Source of the DNA: Heliomicrobium gestii
GTDB taxonomy: Bacteria > Bacillota > Desulfitobacteriia > Heliobacteriales > Heliobacteriaceae
DNA: 64,000 nt
Assembly: GCF_009877435.1 (NCBI RefSeq)
Contig: NZ_WXEX01000003.1
Coordinates: forward strand, 186,001-250,000
Direction of reading: 5' to 3'
In this document: positions 1-7,121 of the stretch, piece after piece
How the letters are laid out: each line of letters opens with the position of its first letter
Position numbering within the stretch: position 1 is the first letter of the stretch
Program-made: the position numbers and the translations under genes
The notes under the pieces: generated by a model
Seen by the model: the letters and a program-made list of their open reading frames with translations, nothing else
Databases searched by the model: none
Told to the model about the DNA's origin: nothing

Positions 1-1050
1 GCCGATGGTCGACGCCACCGTTTTTGCCAACGCCGCTTCCATCTGGGGTGGGGCCTGGGGCGGGAGTTTTTGCCGGGCCAAGAGGACATCGCGGACAAAC
101 AGCTCGGCCGTCAGCATGGCGGAAACGGGATAGCCGGGCAAGCCGATCACCGGTTTTCCCTGGCAGAGGGATAACACCACCGGTTTTCCCGGCTTGATGG
201 CGACACCGTGCACGAGAACTTCGCCGATGGCGGACAGGACCTGAGCGGTATAGTCTTCCCGGCCTGCCGATGTGCCTGCGTTGATGATCACCATGTCGCT
301 CTCGGCCAAGCTCTCGACAACAGCCTGCTGAATCGCCTCGCGGCGATCGCTGACGATGGTCTTGCGGACCGCCTCGCCGCCCCATTCGGTCACTGCCGCC
401 GCGAGCATGTGCGAATTCACATCCAGGATCGCGCCCGGTTGCAGTTCCGCCCGGGTCGCCACGATCTCATCGCCCGTGGGAATCACGGCGACTTTCGGCT
501 TTTTGATCACCGCCACCGTGTCCAAACCGGCCGCCAGCAAGGCGGCGATGTCCACCGGCGCGATGACATGGTGCTCCGGGATGACCAGTTCGCCGGCCAC
601 AATGTCTTCGCCGATGATCCGCACGTGCTGCCAGGGGGCGGCGGCGGCGATGATCTCGGCTTTCCCTTCGGCGATATGGACATCTTCGATCATAATCACT
701 GCATTCGTTCCGTCAGGCATCGCGTCACCCGTGTCGACCATGTAGCAGCCGCCGGGCGCAAAGGGCGCGCCGGCGGGCAGCAGTGTCAACCGCTCTGGCG
801 CCGTCTCCTGAGCGCCATACGTATCGGGGGCATAGACGGCGATGCCGTCCATGGCCGAGCCGTTGTAATGGGGCACCGATTGCCTGGCATAGACCGTGCG
901 GGCGGTGACGCGCCCGAGCGCGGCCGTTACAGGCAACGGTTCAGCCGGCAGGCCCTCAAAATACCCGCTGTCACTCAATCTTTTCCGCCATAGCGCCTGC
1001 GCTTCATCCCGCTGCAGGCAATTCAGGTAGGCTTTATTTTTGCCCATCAT
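1..1050 (-). CDS. MoeA-family molybdopterin molybdenumtransferase, second copy (partial, C-terminus beyond left edge)
   Basis: Reading the minus strand from an ATG at 1050 gives 350 uninterrupted codons of a MoeA-type protein that runs off the window. Visible motifs are NGSAMDGIAV (N-terminal MoeA region, about residue 63), PTGDEIV near residue 190, NAGTSAGREDY, PGKPVVLSL and GLPGYPVSAM, the usual order for the molybdopterin-binding domain. MoeA inserts molybdate into adenylylated molybdopterin. An AGAGGG ribosome site lies about 9 bases before this ATG; an in-frame ATG at 1059 sits directly on that site and is less likely. It follows the other moeA with a 15-base gap, so the two are probably co-transcribed. 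The missing part could carry the PBP-like/LysR-substrate domain often fused to this second copy, but that is not visible. Confidence 0.9.
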   Translation of the reverse strand, partial: MMGKNKAYLNCLQRDEAQALWRKRLSDSGYFEGLPAEPLPVTAALGRVTARTVYARQSVPHYNGSAMDGIAVYAPDTYGAQETAPERLTLLPAGAPFAPGGCYMVDTGDAMPDGTNAVIMIEDVHIAEGKAEIIAAAAPWQHVRIIGEDIVAGELVIPEHHVIAPVDIAALLAAGLDTVAVIKKPKVAVIPTGDEIVATRAELQPGAILDVNSHMLAAAVTEWGGEAVRKTIVSDRREAIQQAVVESLAESDMVIINAGTSAGREDYTAQVLSAIGEVLVHGVAIKPGKPVVLSLCQGKPVIGLPGYPVSAMLTAELFVRDVLLARQKLPPQAPPQMEAALAKTVASTIG

Positions 1051-1065
1051 GCGCACCATCCCTCT

Positions 1066-2310
1066 TTAATCGGCGTCGCCTAGAAGGAGCACCGGAACCG
1101 ATTCCCCTTCGTAGACGCCGCTTTTGTCGGCCGGGATGTGCATGACGCCATCCGACTCGGCCATCCACCGGATGAGGCCCGATTTGCCGAAAATCGGCGT
1201 TGCCGTGTATCTCCCCGCCTCATGGGTTAGCCGGACGCCCACAAAATCATCCCGTCCCGGTGAAGAGGCCACATTGCGGCTGAGGGACGCCTGGACGACG
1301 CGCCGCTCCAAGGGCTTCTGGCGGCCCGAGAGCAAGCGCACGGCCGGCTTGACCAATTGTTCGCTCACGGTCATCGCCGCTACCGGATGTCCCGGCAAAC
1401 CGAAAACAGGCTTGCCTTTGACCATGCCGAAGATCGTTGGCTTGCCCGGTTTGATGGCGATCCCGTGAAACAAGACACCGGGAGCGCCGAGGCCGTCGAT
1501 GGCTTTGACAGTGAAATCTCGGGCGCCGACCGAACTGCCGCCCGAGATGACCACCATGTCACAGGCCTCCACCGCTTGTGCGAGGGCGCCGTAGAATTTT
1601 TCGTAACTATCGCGGACGATGCCCATCCGCGTCACCCGGCACCCCCACTCCGTAAAGAGGGCGCCCAGCGCATAGGAGTTGACATCCCGGATTTGCCCCG
1701 CCCGGACCGGTCCGTCGATTTCCACCAACTCGTCACCGGTGGAAATAATGGCGACTTCTACGGCTTTGCGCACCTGCGCGTGAGTGACGCCGTTGGCGGC
1801 GAGGAGACCGATCCGGGCAGGTGTGATTGTTTGACCCCCTTGGACGATGGGGGAACCGGAGGCGATGTCTTCCCCTTTGAGGACCACATTTTCTCCGGGT
1901 GCGATCATTTTGGCGATCAACAGTGTGTGGTGATCCGGCTGTTCGGCATATTCCAGCATCACCACGGCATCGGCGCCCACCGGCACCATGCCGCCGGTGG
2001 GAATGACAGCCGCCTGGCCGGGACGCAGCTCAATGTCCGTCGATTCCCCCATGAGCACCTCGCCGACGACGGAAAACAGCGATGGCGCCGCTTCACTGGC
2101 GCCGAAGGTGTCAGCGCTGCGCACGGCAAAGCCGTCAACGGTGGAGCGACTGAAGGGGGGGAGGTTCTCAGCGGCTGAAATCGCCTCTGCCGCGACGCGC
2201 CCCAGGGCGTCCACCAGCGGAACGCGCTCTGATGCGACAACGGCGCCGCTTAGTTCCTTGACGATGATCGCTTGAGCCTCCCGGAGGGGGATGCACTGGA
2301 AAAAGTCCAC
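1066..2310 (-). CDS. moeA: MoeA, molybdopterin molybdenumtransferase
   Basis: A full-length 414-residue MoeA, which catalyses molybdenum insertion in molybdenum cofactor synthesis in the cytoplasm. STVDGFAVR (residues 56-64) marks the N-terminal domain, STGDELV (190-196) and ISGGSSVGARD the central MoCF-binding domain, and PGKPTIFG then GLPGHPVAA follow before the beta-barrel C-terminal domain. The start is GTG at 2310, preceded by GAGG about seven bases upstream. It is the first gene of a two-gene minus-strand unit with the second MoeA. Demand for the cofactor is explained by the molybdenum hydroxylases at 35-48 kb. The two copies share family motifs but differ clearly in sequence, so they may be specialised for different cofactor forms; that last point is inference. 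Confidence 0.95.
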   Translation of the reverse strand: MDFFQCIPLREAQAIIVKELSGAVVASERVPLVDALGRVAAEAISAAENLPPFSRSTVDGFAVRSADTFGASEAAPSLFSVVGEVLMGESTDIELRPGQAAVIPTGGMVPVGADAVVMLEYAEQPDHHTLLIAKMIAPGENVVLKGEDIASGSPIVQGGQTITPARIGLLAANGVTHAQVRKAVEVAIISTGDELVEIDGPVRAGQIRDVNSYALGALFTEWGCRVTRMGIVRDSYEKFYGALAQAVEACDMVVISGGSSVGARDFTVKAIDGLGAPGVLFHGIAIKPGKPTIFGMVKGKPVFGLPGHPVAAMTVSEQLVKPAVRLLSGRQKPLERRVVQASLSRNVASSPGRDDFVGVRLTHEAGRYTATPIFGKSGLIRWMAESDGVMHIPADKSGVYEGESVPVLLLGDAD

Positions 2311-2439
2311 GGTGAATTCCTCATTTCTGCAGTAGGGTCGTCAAAAGGGTATGCCTCGATGAGAGATGATGTTTATTTCGAGAAAAACGGTGCAATCCCT
2401 GCTGGGTGTCGAGTTTCGTCGAAGGTGAGCGACTCGGCG

Positions 2440-2467
2440 TTGACGGCATCCCTTTCCGTGATATAAT
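2440..2467 (+). promoter_or_regulatory. Sigma-A-type promoter of the methyltransferase gene
   Basis: TTGACG at 2440-2445 and a perfect TATAAT at 2462-2467 are separated by 16 bases. The start codon of the methyltransferase is 24 bases downstream of the -10 box, so the leader is short. Confidence 0.75.
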
Positions 2468-2491
2468 CTTGCAAATGAGAGGAGTGAAAAC

Positions 2492-3184
2492 ATGGAAGAA
2501 TCCAAGCAAAAGGTGCGGACGAAGTTTGATGACAACGCCCGGCGCTATGACAGTCAACGGAAACAGTTGATTCCTTGTTTTGACGATTTCTACGGCATCG
2601 CCGTTTCGCTCGCCGCATCGGAAAAGGAATCCCCCAGGATCCTCGACATCGGCGCAGGAACAGGCCTGCTATCGTCTTTCCTAATGGAAAAATACCCGAA
2701 GGCGTCGTTCACACTGATCGATTTATCGGAAAAGATGCTGGAATTGGCGAAAGATCGTTTTGACGATAATCCCAATGTGACCTATCTCGTCGCCGACTAT
2801 GCCAAATACCCCTTCGCGGAACCCTTTGATCTCATCGTATCGTCCTTGTCGATCCATCACCTGACCGATCCCGAGAAAGCGGCGCTGTACCGAACGATCA
2901 ACAACATCCTGAACGACAAGGGGATTTTCATCAATGCCGATCAGGTGCTGGGATCGACGCCTTATCTGGACAAGATGTATGTAACCGATTGGAAGGCAAA
3001 AGTGGAAGCCAGCGGCTTGAGCGCCGAAGCCATCGCAGCATCCTATGAGAGGCTGAAGCTGGACATCTTTGCGCCCTTGGCGGATCAACTGAACTGGTTG
3101 AAGCAGGCCGGTTTTGTTGATGTTGATTGTGTGTATAAATACTTTAACTTTGTCGTTCTTTTTGGAAGAAAAGAGACAGCCTAA
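2492..3184 (+). CDS. Class I SAM-dependent methyltransferase
   Basis: A 230-residue soluble protein of the class I methyltransferase fold. The glycine-rich SAM-binding motif ILDIGAGTGLL is at residues 50-60, the acidic residue ending strand 2 is in TLIDLSEKML, and the post-I region is LIVSSLSIHHLTDPEK. The substrate cannot be read from the sequence; the family includes small-molecule, quinone and rRNA methyltransferases. The ATG at 2492 has GAGAGGAG ten bases upstream and a good promoter just before it. It is a single-gene unit, transcribed away from moeA, and is followed by an independent riboswitch-controlled gene. Confidence 0.85.
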   Translation: MEESKQKVRTKFDDNARRYDSQRKQLIPCFDDFYGIAVSLAASEKESPRILDIGAGTGLLSSFLMEKYPKASFTLIDLSEKMLELAKDRFDDNPNVTYLVADYAKYPFAEPFDLIVSSLSIHHLTDPEKAALYRTINNILNDKGIFINADQVLGSTPYLDKMYVTDWKAKVEASGLSAEAIAASYERLKLDIFAPLADQLNWLKQAGFVDVDCVYKYFNFVVLFGRKETA

Positions 3185-3211
3185 CGATCACAAGACACCG
3201 CGCTCTAGTTT

Positions 3212-3241
3212 TTGACAGCCCCCCGCTTTTTGTGCTATAAT
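3212..3241 (+). promoter_or_regulatory. Promoter for the manganese-riboswitch transcript
   Basis: TTGACA at 3212-3217 and TATAAT at 3236-3241 with an 18-base spacer. The riboswitch aptamer begins about ten bases after the -10 box. Confidence 0.75.
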
Positions 3242-3245
3242 TCAC

Positions 3246-3332
3246 AAAAAGGGGAGTAGCTCATACCAGATGGTCAACAACCGTTCAATTTTGAACTGGT
3301 CTTCTGGGGCAATTTGCTGAGCAAGACCTTTG
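3246..3332 (+). promoter_or_regulatory. yybP-ykoY family manganese riboswitch
   Basis: The stretch begins AAAGG then GGAGTAGC, the conserved 5' half of the yybP-ykoY aptamer, and ends with GCAAGACCTTT, its conserved 3' half; AAAGG and CCTTT can pair as helix P1. Internal helices include ACCAG with CTGGT and GTTCAA with TTGAAC. The 3' side of P1 is also the 5' arm of the terminator that follows, so Mn2+ binding should favour P1, disrupt the terminator and switch expression on. This is the established mechanism of the family; ligand response here is not tested. Confidence 0.88.
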
Positions 3333-3367
3333 TTCTGATGCAATCACTCGGAACAAAGGTCTTTTAT
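3323..3367 (+). terminator. Riboswitch expression-platform terminator
   Basis: AAGACCTTTGTTC (3323-3335) is the perfect complement of GAACAAAGGTCTT (3351-3363) and is followed by a T-rich run. It overlaps the 3' strand of the aptamer P1, which makes it a conditional terminator. Confidence 0.85.
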
Positions 3368-3396
3368 TGTCTTTGTTCTGGAAAGGAGGAAAAACA

Positions 3397-3975
3397 ATGC
3401 AAGCGACCACGTCGCGTGATTTCTGGACGGCCGTTGACCAACGGAAACCCTATATCGAGGTGTCTGACGAATCGTTGATCCGGCGAATCCTGCTGAAGCA
3501 CCACACTTTTCGGTTTTTTGGTCTTACCTTTTTGCTGACCGCCCTCGGCAGCGCCGTGGTAATTCCGCTCATCCTTTTCCGGTATATCCCAAGTGACAGT
3601 GATGTTTGGTTCCTTGAGGAAATGATTGACCTATTGGAACTTCTTGATTTTGATGTAGAAGTGGAAAATGAGGAGACCTTGTGGTTTGTCCGAAATTTTA
3701 TGCGGACTTATGTGATGGTCTTCATTCAAGGGTGGCTGGCTCGCTTTTTTTATGTTCGAACCATTAACGGGAAGTATTCTCTCCGGCGGGATCCGGCCAT
3801 CTTGTCGGTCGATCACAGGTTATCGCCGTACACCTCGCGGTTTCTCGGTATTCGCTTTTACCCGACGGTCCCACCGGCTTGTCCGGAGTGCGGTCAAGAA
3901 AGCGTTTCCGTACAAGGAATCCTCATACAGTGCGCTCATTGTCAGTGGGTAGGCTGGAAGCGCGGTTTGCACTAA
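3397..3975 (+). CDS. Unknown membrane protein with C-terminal zinc ribbon, under Mn riboswitch
   Basis: I do not recognise this 192-residue protein. It has one clear hydrophobic segment (about residues 38-62, FFGLTFLLTALGSAVVIPLI), a short acidic stretch (EEMIDLLELLDFDVEVENEE), a weaker hydrophobic stretch after it (YVMVFIQGWLARFF), and a C-terminal four-cysteine ribbon CPEC...CAHC of the kind that binds zinc. The start at 3397 is chosen because AAAGGAGG lies seven bases upstream; a longer in-frame start at 3367 would fall inside the terminator. Position behind a yybP-ykoY riboswitch suggests a role in manganese homeostasis or membrane metalation, which is inference. It is not a TerC, MntP or P-type ATPase, the usual clients. 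Confidence 0.8.
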   Translation: MQATTSRDFWTAVDQRKPYIEVSDESLIRRILLKHHTFRFFGLTFLLTALGSAVVIPLILFRYIPSDSDVWFLEEMIDLLELLDFDVEVENEETLWFVRNFMRTYVMVFIQGWLARFFYVRTINGKYSLRRDPAILSVDHRLSPYTSRFLGIRFYPTVPPACPECGQESVSVQGILIQCAHCQWVGWKRGLH

Positions 3976-3981
3976 AATTGC

Positions 3982-4031
3982 CTTCTCACTAAGGGTTAGG
4001 TGGGCAACTGTCGGTTCCACCAGGTGAGAAG
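3982..4031. other. Nested hairpin in the 3' region between convergent genes
   Basis: CTTCTCAC (3982-3989) pairs with GTGAGAAG (4024-4031) and inside it GGTGG pairs with CCACC. No T run follows, so it is not an ordinary terminator. It lies just before the bidirectional terminator shared by the zinc-ribbon gene and terC. Function unknown. Confidence 0.5.
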
Positions 4032-4043
4032 AGGCGATAGGAA

Positions 4044-4081
4044 AGAGGTGGCTGAACGCAATGTCAACCACCTCTTTCGTC
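4044..4081. terminator. Bidirectional terminator between convergent genes
   Basis: GAAAGAGGTGG and CCACCTCTTTC form a perfect stem around a 15-base loop. A/T-rich ends on both sides allow it to stop transcription of the zinc-ribbon gene (plus) and the TerC gene (minus). Confidence 0.75.
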
Positions 4082-4104
4082 GTTTAAATGTTGAATATCG
4101 TTTG

Positions 4105-4788
4105 TTACTTGGACAAAGCGCCGACAGCGTCCCGGTAGGTTTTACCGATGGTGATCACGATGACAGTGAGAATCGCCGGGATAAAAATTTCCGGAAGCTG
4201 TACGGTTGCTTGCCAACCATGCAGGAAAGAGGCGACATACTGGTCTTCAATGATCATCGTGCCGGACGTCCAAGCGAGGATGCCTGATCCGACATAAACC
4301 AGCCAGGGATATTTGCGCATTACCGTTGCGAGCAGCGTGCTGCCCACCATAACAATGGGAATGCTGACGCCCAAACCGATGAAGAGAAGGACCAGATCGC
4401 CCTTCGCAGCGCCGGCAATGGCCAAGACATTATCGGTGCTCATGAGAAGCGCGGCCCAGATGATGGTATAAATCGCTTTTTTTAGGTCGGCCGAGGACTC
4501 TTCCTGTTCGCTTGCATCCTCGTCAGTGATGAGAAGCTTCAAGGCGATCCAGGCCAACAAGGCGCCGCCGACAAATTGAAACATGGGGATCTGAATCAAC
4601 AGGGCGGCAACCGAGGTCAGAAGGAGGAGGAGCACAAAATAACCGCTTGTCCCCCAGAAAATCGCTTTTCTGCGAATCCTATCAGGCAAGCCCATCGTTG
4701 CCATTGCGATTACAACGGCGTTATCTCCGCTGAGGAGAAGATTGATGAAAACGATGTTCAGCAATGTTAAAATCGTTTGCCATGTCAT
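4105..4788 (-). CDS. TerC family integral membrane protein (YjbE/YkoY type)
   Basis: A 227-residue polytopic membrane protein. The N-terminal NLLLSGDNAVVIAMA and the later LLMSTDNVLAIAGAAKGD are the two TerC repeats, each with the conserved aspartate-asparagine pair inside a membrane helix. Members of this family act as manganese exporters or supply manganese to secreted proteins. The start at 4788 (MTWQTI) is preferred because AAGGGTGTG precedes it at normal spacing; the ATG 18 bases upstream lies on top of that site. No yybP-ykoY aptamer is visible upstream of this gene, although one serves the convergent neighbour. An acidic loop (DEDASEQEESSAD) separates the two halves. Confidence 0.9.
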   Translation of the reverse strand: MTWQTILTLLNIVFINLLLSGDNAVVIAMATMGLPDRIRRKAIFWGTSGYFVLLLLLTSVAALLIQIPMFQFVGGALLAWIALKLLITDEDASEQEESSADLKKAIYTIIWAALLMSTDNVLAIAGAAKGDLVLLFIGLGVSIPIVMVGSTLLATVMRKYPWLVYVGSGILAWTSGTMIIEDQYVASFLHGWQATVQLPEIFIPAILTVIVITIGKTYRDAVGALSK

Positions 4789-4993
4789 CGGATCACACCC
4801 TTTCAAATTGTTTTCGATGGAGAGAATAGAAAAGTCTTAAGAATGCGCTTGTACATTTTAACGCATGCATAAGTGTTATGAAACCTTAAAATAGTGGGGG
4901 ATATGGAGCGGCAAACCTCCCTTAGGTAATGAACCACTCGGAAGGAAACAAACAGGCCAGTGCCCATATCGGTGGAACATGGCCTGTATTGAA

Positions 4994-5036
4994 GAAAAAA
5001 TGGAAAAAGACCCGCTCGTGACGCCACGGGCGAGTC
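4994..5036 (-). terminator. Terminator after the first YjcZ-like gene
   Basis: On the minus strand GACTCGCCCGTG and CACGAGCGGGTC (with G-U pairs) form a 12-base stem followed by TTTTTCCATTTTTTC. It stops transcripts from the small gene ending at 5073. A further inverted repeat, AACAGGCC/GGCCTGT, lies at about 4950-4988. Confidence 0.75.
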
Positions 5037-5072
5037 GATATGGAATTTTGGCACAGATAAACTGTTCGCCTG

Positions 5073-5204
5073 TTACGCGCCGTAACCGTACCCAAAACCA
5101 AATCCAGTGCCAAGAATGGCGATGATGATGATCAGGATGGCCAGGGCGACGATGCTGTTACCGAAGTAATGGCCGCCGGTCCCGCAACCGCAAGAGTTGC
5201 CCAT
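5073..5204 (-). CDS. YjcZ-like small sporulation/membrane protein 1
   Basis: A 43-residue peptide: a short cysteine/glycine-rich head (MGNSCGCGTGGHYFGN), one strongly hydrophobic helix (IVALAILIIIIAILG) and an aromatic-glycine tail (FGFGYGYGA). This layout is that of the YjcZ family of tiny proteins found in spore-forming Bacillota, usually annotated as sporulation proteins of unknown mechanism. The ATG at 5204 has AAAGGGGG six bases upstream; a longer reading from 5261 ignores that site. A sister gene lies immediately upstream on the same strand. Confidence 0.75.
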   Translation of the reverse strand: MGNSCGCGTGGHYFGNSIVALAILIIIIAILGTGFGFGYGYGA

Positions 5205-5241
5205 AACAGAACCCCCTTTCATCGAAAATGGTTCACAAGCA

Positions 5242-5367
5242 TTAGTCGCCGCTGTAACCAAAGCCGACGATACTGGGATAGAAGGCGCCGATGATGATCA
5301 GGGCGATAACGAGACCGGCCACGACTCCAAAACCGGAACCGAAGAAACCGACGTTAGAACAACCCAT
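5242..5367 (-). CDS. YjcZ-like small sporulation/membrane protein 2
   Basis: A 41-residue peptide read from ATG 5367 to TAA 5242: head MGCSNVGFFGSGFG, a hydrophobic core VVAGLVIALIIIGAF and a tail PSIVGFGYSGD. The ribosome site AAAGGAGG is about seven bases upstream. It resembles the neighbour at 5073-5204 in plan (Cys near residue 3, single helix, GFGY tail) but little in exact sequence, suggesting an old tandem duplication. It has no homology I can name beyond the YjcZ-like plan, so function is inferred from that only. Confidence 0.65.
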   Translation of the reverse strand: MGCSNVGFFGSGFGVVAGLVIALIIIGAFYPSIVGFGYSGD

Positions 5368-5460
5368 TCGAGACGACCTCCTTTCATGGTTTCTACCAAC
5401 AGGTTATGGCAAACTATGGAATTGGTTCCTCCTGTATGGCGCGCGCAGGTTTAGAAAAGC

Positions 5461-5493
5461 GAAGGGCTGATCCATTTCGGATCAGCCCTTCGG
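5461..5493 (-). terminator. Terminator of the iron alcohol dehydrogenase gene
   Basis: GAAGGGCTGATCC and GGATCAGCCCTTC form a perfect 13-base stem with a five-base loop; on the minus strand it is followed by CGCTTTTCT. Confidence 0.8.
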
Positions 5494-5542
5494 CATTGCC
5501 TTGATCACACCACGAAAGTGAAATACCTGGGCGGTTCATCGA

Positions 5543-6703
5543 CTACAGCAAGGCCCGTAAAATGGCCTCCAGTTCCGCCTGTGACGCACGCCGAGGGTTG
5601 GTCAATCCGCAGACATCCTGCAGGGCGTTTGCTGCGAGTGTGGGGATGTGGCGTTCTTCGAACCCTTTCAGTTCGCAGAGGCGTGTCGGGAGCTTGAGTT
5701 CCTGTTGCAGGCGGCGGATCGCTCCGATGGCCGCGAGCGCCGCCTCCTGGGGAGGAGATACAGATGTGGCCGCCCCCATCGCTTCTGCGATGCGCCCATA
5801 CTTGGCCGTCGCCGCCGGCAGGTTGTAGGCGCAGACTGCCGGCAGCAGGAGCGCGTTGCAGAGTCCGTGGGGAAAATTGTAGAACCCGCCCAGTTGATGG
5901 GCCAGGGCGTGAACATAGCCGAGGCTGGCGCTGTTGAAGGCGATGCCGGCCAGGTATTCGGCATAGGTCATCATCACCCGCGCCTGCATATCGTTTCCGT
6001 TGTAGAACGCCTGCGGCAGATTGCCGGCGATCAGTTCGATCGCTTTCAGCGCCTTGCAGTCGGTCACCGGTGTCGATTGAGTCGACACAAAGGCTTCAAT
6101 GGCATGGGTGAGGGCATCCATGCCGGTCGCTGCTGTCAGTCCGGGCGGCATACCGGTCATCAGAGCGGCGTCATTGACAGCGATCAGGGGTGTCACATGC
6201 CAATCATCGATGGCCATTTTGACATGGCGCTTCTCGTCGGTGATGACGCAAAATCGGGTGACTTCGCTGCCTGTGCCGGCTGTCGTGTTGATCGCCACGA
6301 GCGGCGCCGCCGGTTGCTTCGATCTGTTTGAACCCACATAATCGGTGATCTGTCCGCCGTTCGTCGCCAGCAGGGCGATGGCTTTCGCACAGTCGTGCGG
6401 GGAGCCGCCGCCGAAAGAAACGAGGAAATCACAAAGATGGTCCCGATACAGCTTCAACCCCTGTTCCACGTTTTCCACGGTGGGGTTGGGCTTGACCTCT
6501 GTGTAAAGGAGATAGGCGATATTCAGGTTGTCCAGGACGTTGGTCAGCTTGTTTACCAACCCTGTGTCCGCCAGCACGCGGTCGCTGATGACGAGGGCCT
6601 TGCGCACGCGCATCGGTCGGATGTACTCGGCGATCTCATCCAGGCAGTTGACGCCGACGATGCTGACCGGCGGCATGAAATAGCGGTATACCTGTTTGTT
6701 CAC
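5543..6703 (-). CDS. Iron-containing (type III) alcohol dehydrogenase
   Basis: A 386-residue NAD(P)-dependent alcohol dehydrogenase of the Fe-ADH superfamily. GGGSPHDCAK (about residue 98-107) is the nucleotide-binding GGGS motif, TTAGTGSEVTRF follows in the same domain, and the metal-binding helical half shows MDALTHAIEAFVS and FPHGLCNALLLP with the expected histidines. GTG at 6703 is chosen as start because GGAAAGGAAG precedes it; the ORF is open further upstream to 6736 but without a site. It stands alone with its own terminator. It might reduce an aldehyde such as propanal or acetaldehyde, but it is 50 kb from the pdu genes and lacks an evident encapsulation helix, so that link is weak. 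Confidence 0.9.
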   Translation of the reverse strand: MNKQVYRYFMPPVSIVGVNCLDEIAEYIRPMRVRKALVISDRVLADTGLVNKLTNVLDNLNIAYLLYTEVKPNPTVENVEQGLKLYRDHLCDFLVSFGGGSPHDCAKAIALLATNGGQITDYVGSNRSKQPAAPLVAINTTAGTGSEVTRFCVITDEKRHVKMAIDDWHVTPLIAVNDAALMTGMPPGLTAATGMDALTHAIEAFVSTQSTPVTDCKALKAIELIAGNLPQAFYNGNDMQARVMMTYAEYLAGIAFNSASLGYVHALAHQLGGFYNFPHGLCNALLLPAVCAYNLPAATAKYGRIAEAMGAATSVSPPQEAALAAIGAIRRLQQELKLPTRLCELKGFEERHIPTLAANALQDVCGLTNPRRASQAELEAILRALL

Positions 6704-6855
6704 TATCGGTCTTCCTTTCCGCCGTTCGGCACCCAATAAAATGATGTTGTTATAATCTTCACATTCTTTAGGGCTTCCTGATTTCCCTGTCGAAAGAAAG
6801 AGGTGGACAAGAAAAAGCGCGAATCGTGCAAAAAATGAACATTGATTGTTGATTT

Positions 6856-7047
6856 ATGGGTTGGCTATCTGTCTTACCAGGACAAGGTCATGTTGTTTTT
6901 TCTTCGACCCATGAAGTGGCCGAGGTGGAGCCGATTCTCGACGGGGCGGTGATGGGCAACGGCCAATGTCGCGGTATGGCCGATGTGGAAGAACTCCGCG
7001 GGAATCTAGGTCTCGGCACCTTCGACTGTATGAAACAAAACATATAG
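6856..7047 (+). pseudogene. Remnant of an ABC transporter ATP-binding protein (C-terminal fragment)
   Basis: A 63-codon frame reads HVVFSSTHEVAEVEPILDGA, which resembles the switch/H-loop end of an ABC ATPase (STH with the histidine, then EVE..LD), and continues with MADVEELRGNLGLG and TFDCMKQ like the usual C-terminal tail of exporters of this type. Walker A, signature and Walker B are absent and nothing upstream in any frame restores them. I read it as a decayed gene remnant in the 418-base gap between the alcohol dehydrogenase and the secreted protein. No other gene is visible in that gap. Confidence 0.45.
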
Positions 7048-7121
7048 TGAAACGGGAAGGGATTAAGTGATGTTGTGTCAAAAGAGTAGGTAAACAAACT
7101 GGAGGGAAAGGAAGGTCGTTG

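Noticed and set aside
208-993. 261-codon plus-strand frame at the left edge
   Set aside because: Shadow of the second MoeA on the minus strand, recognised by its full motif series.
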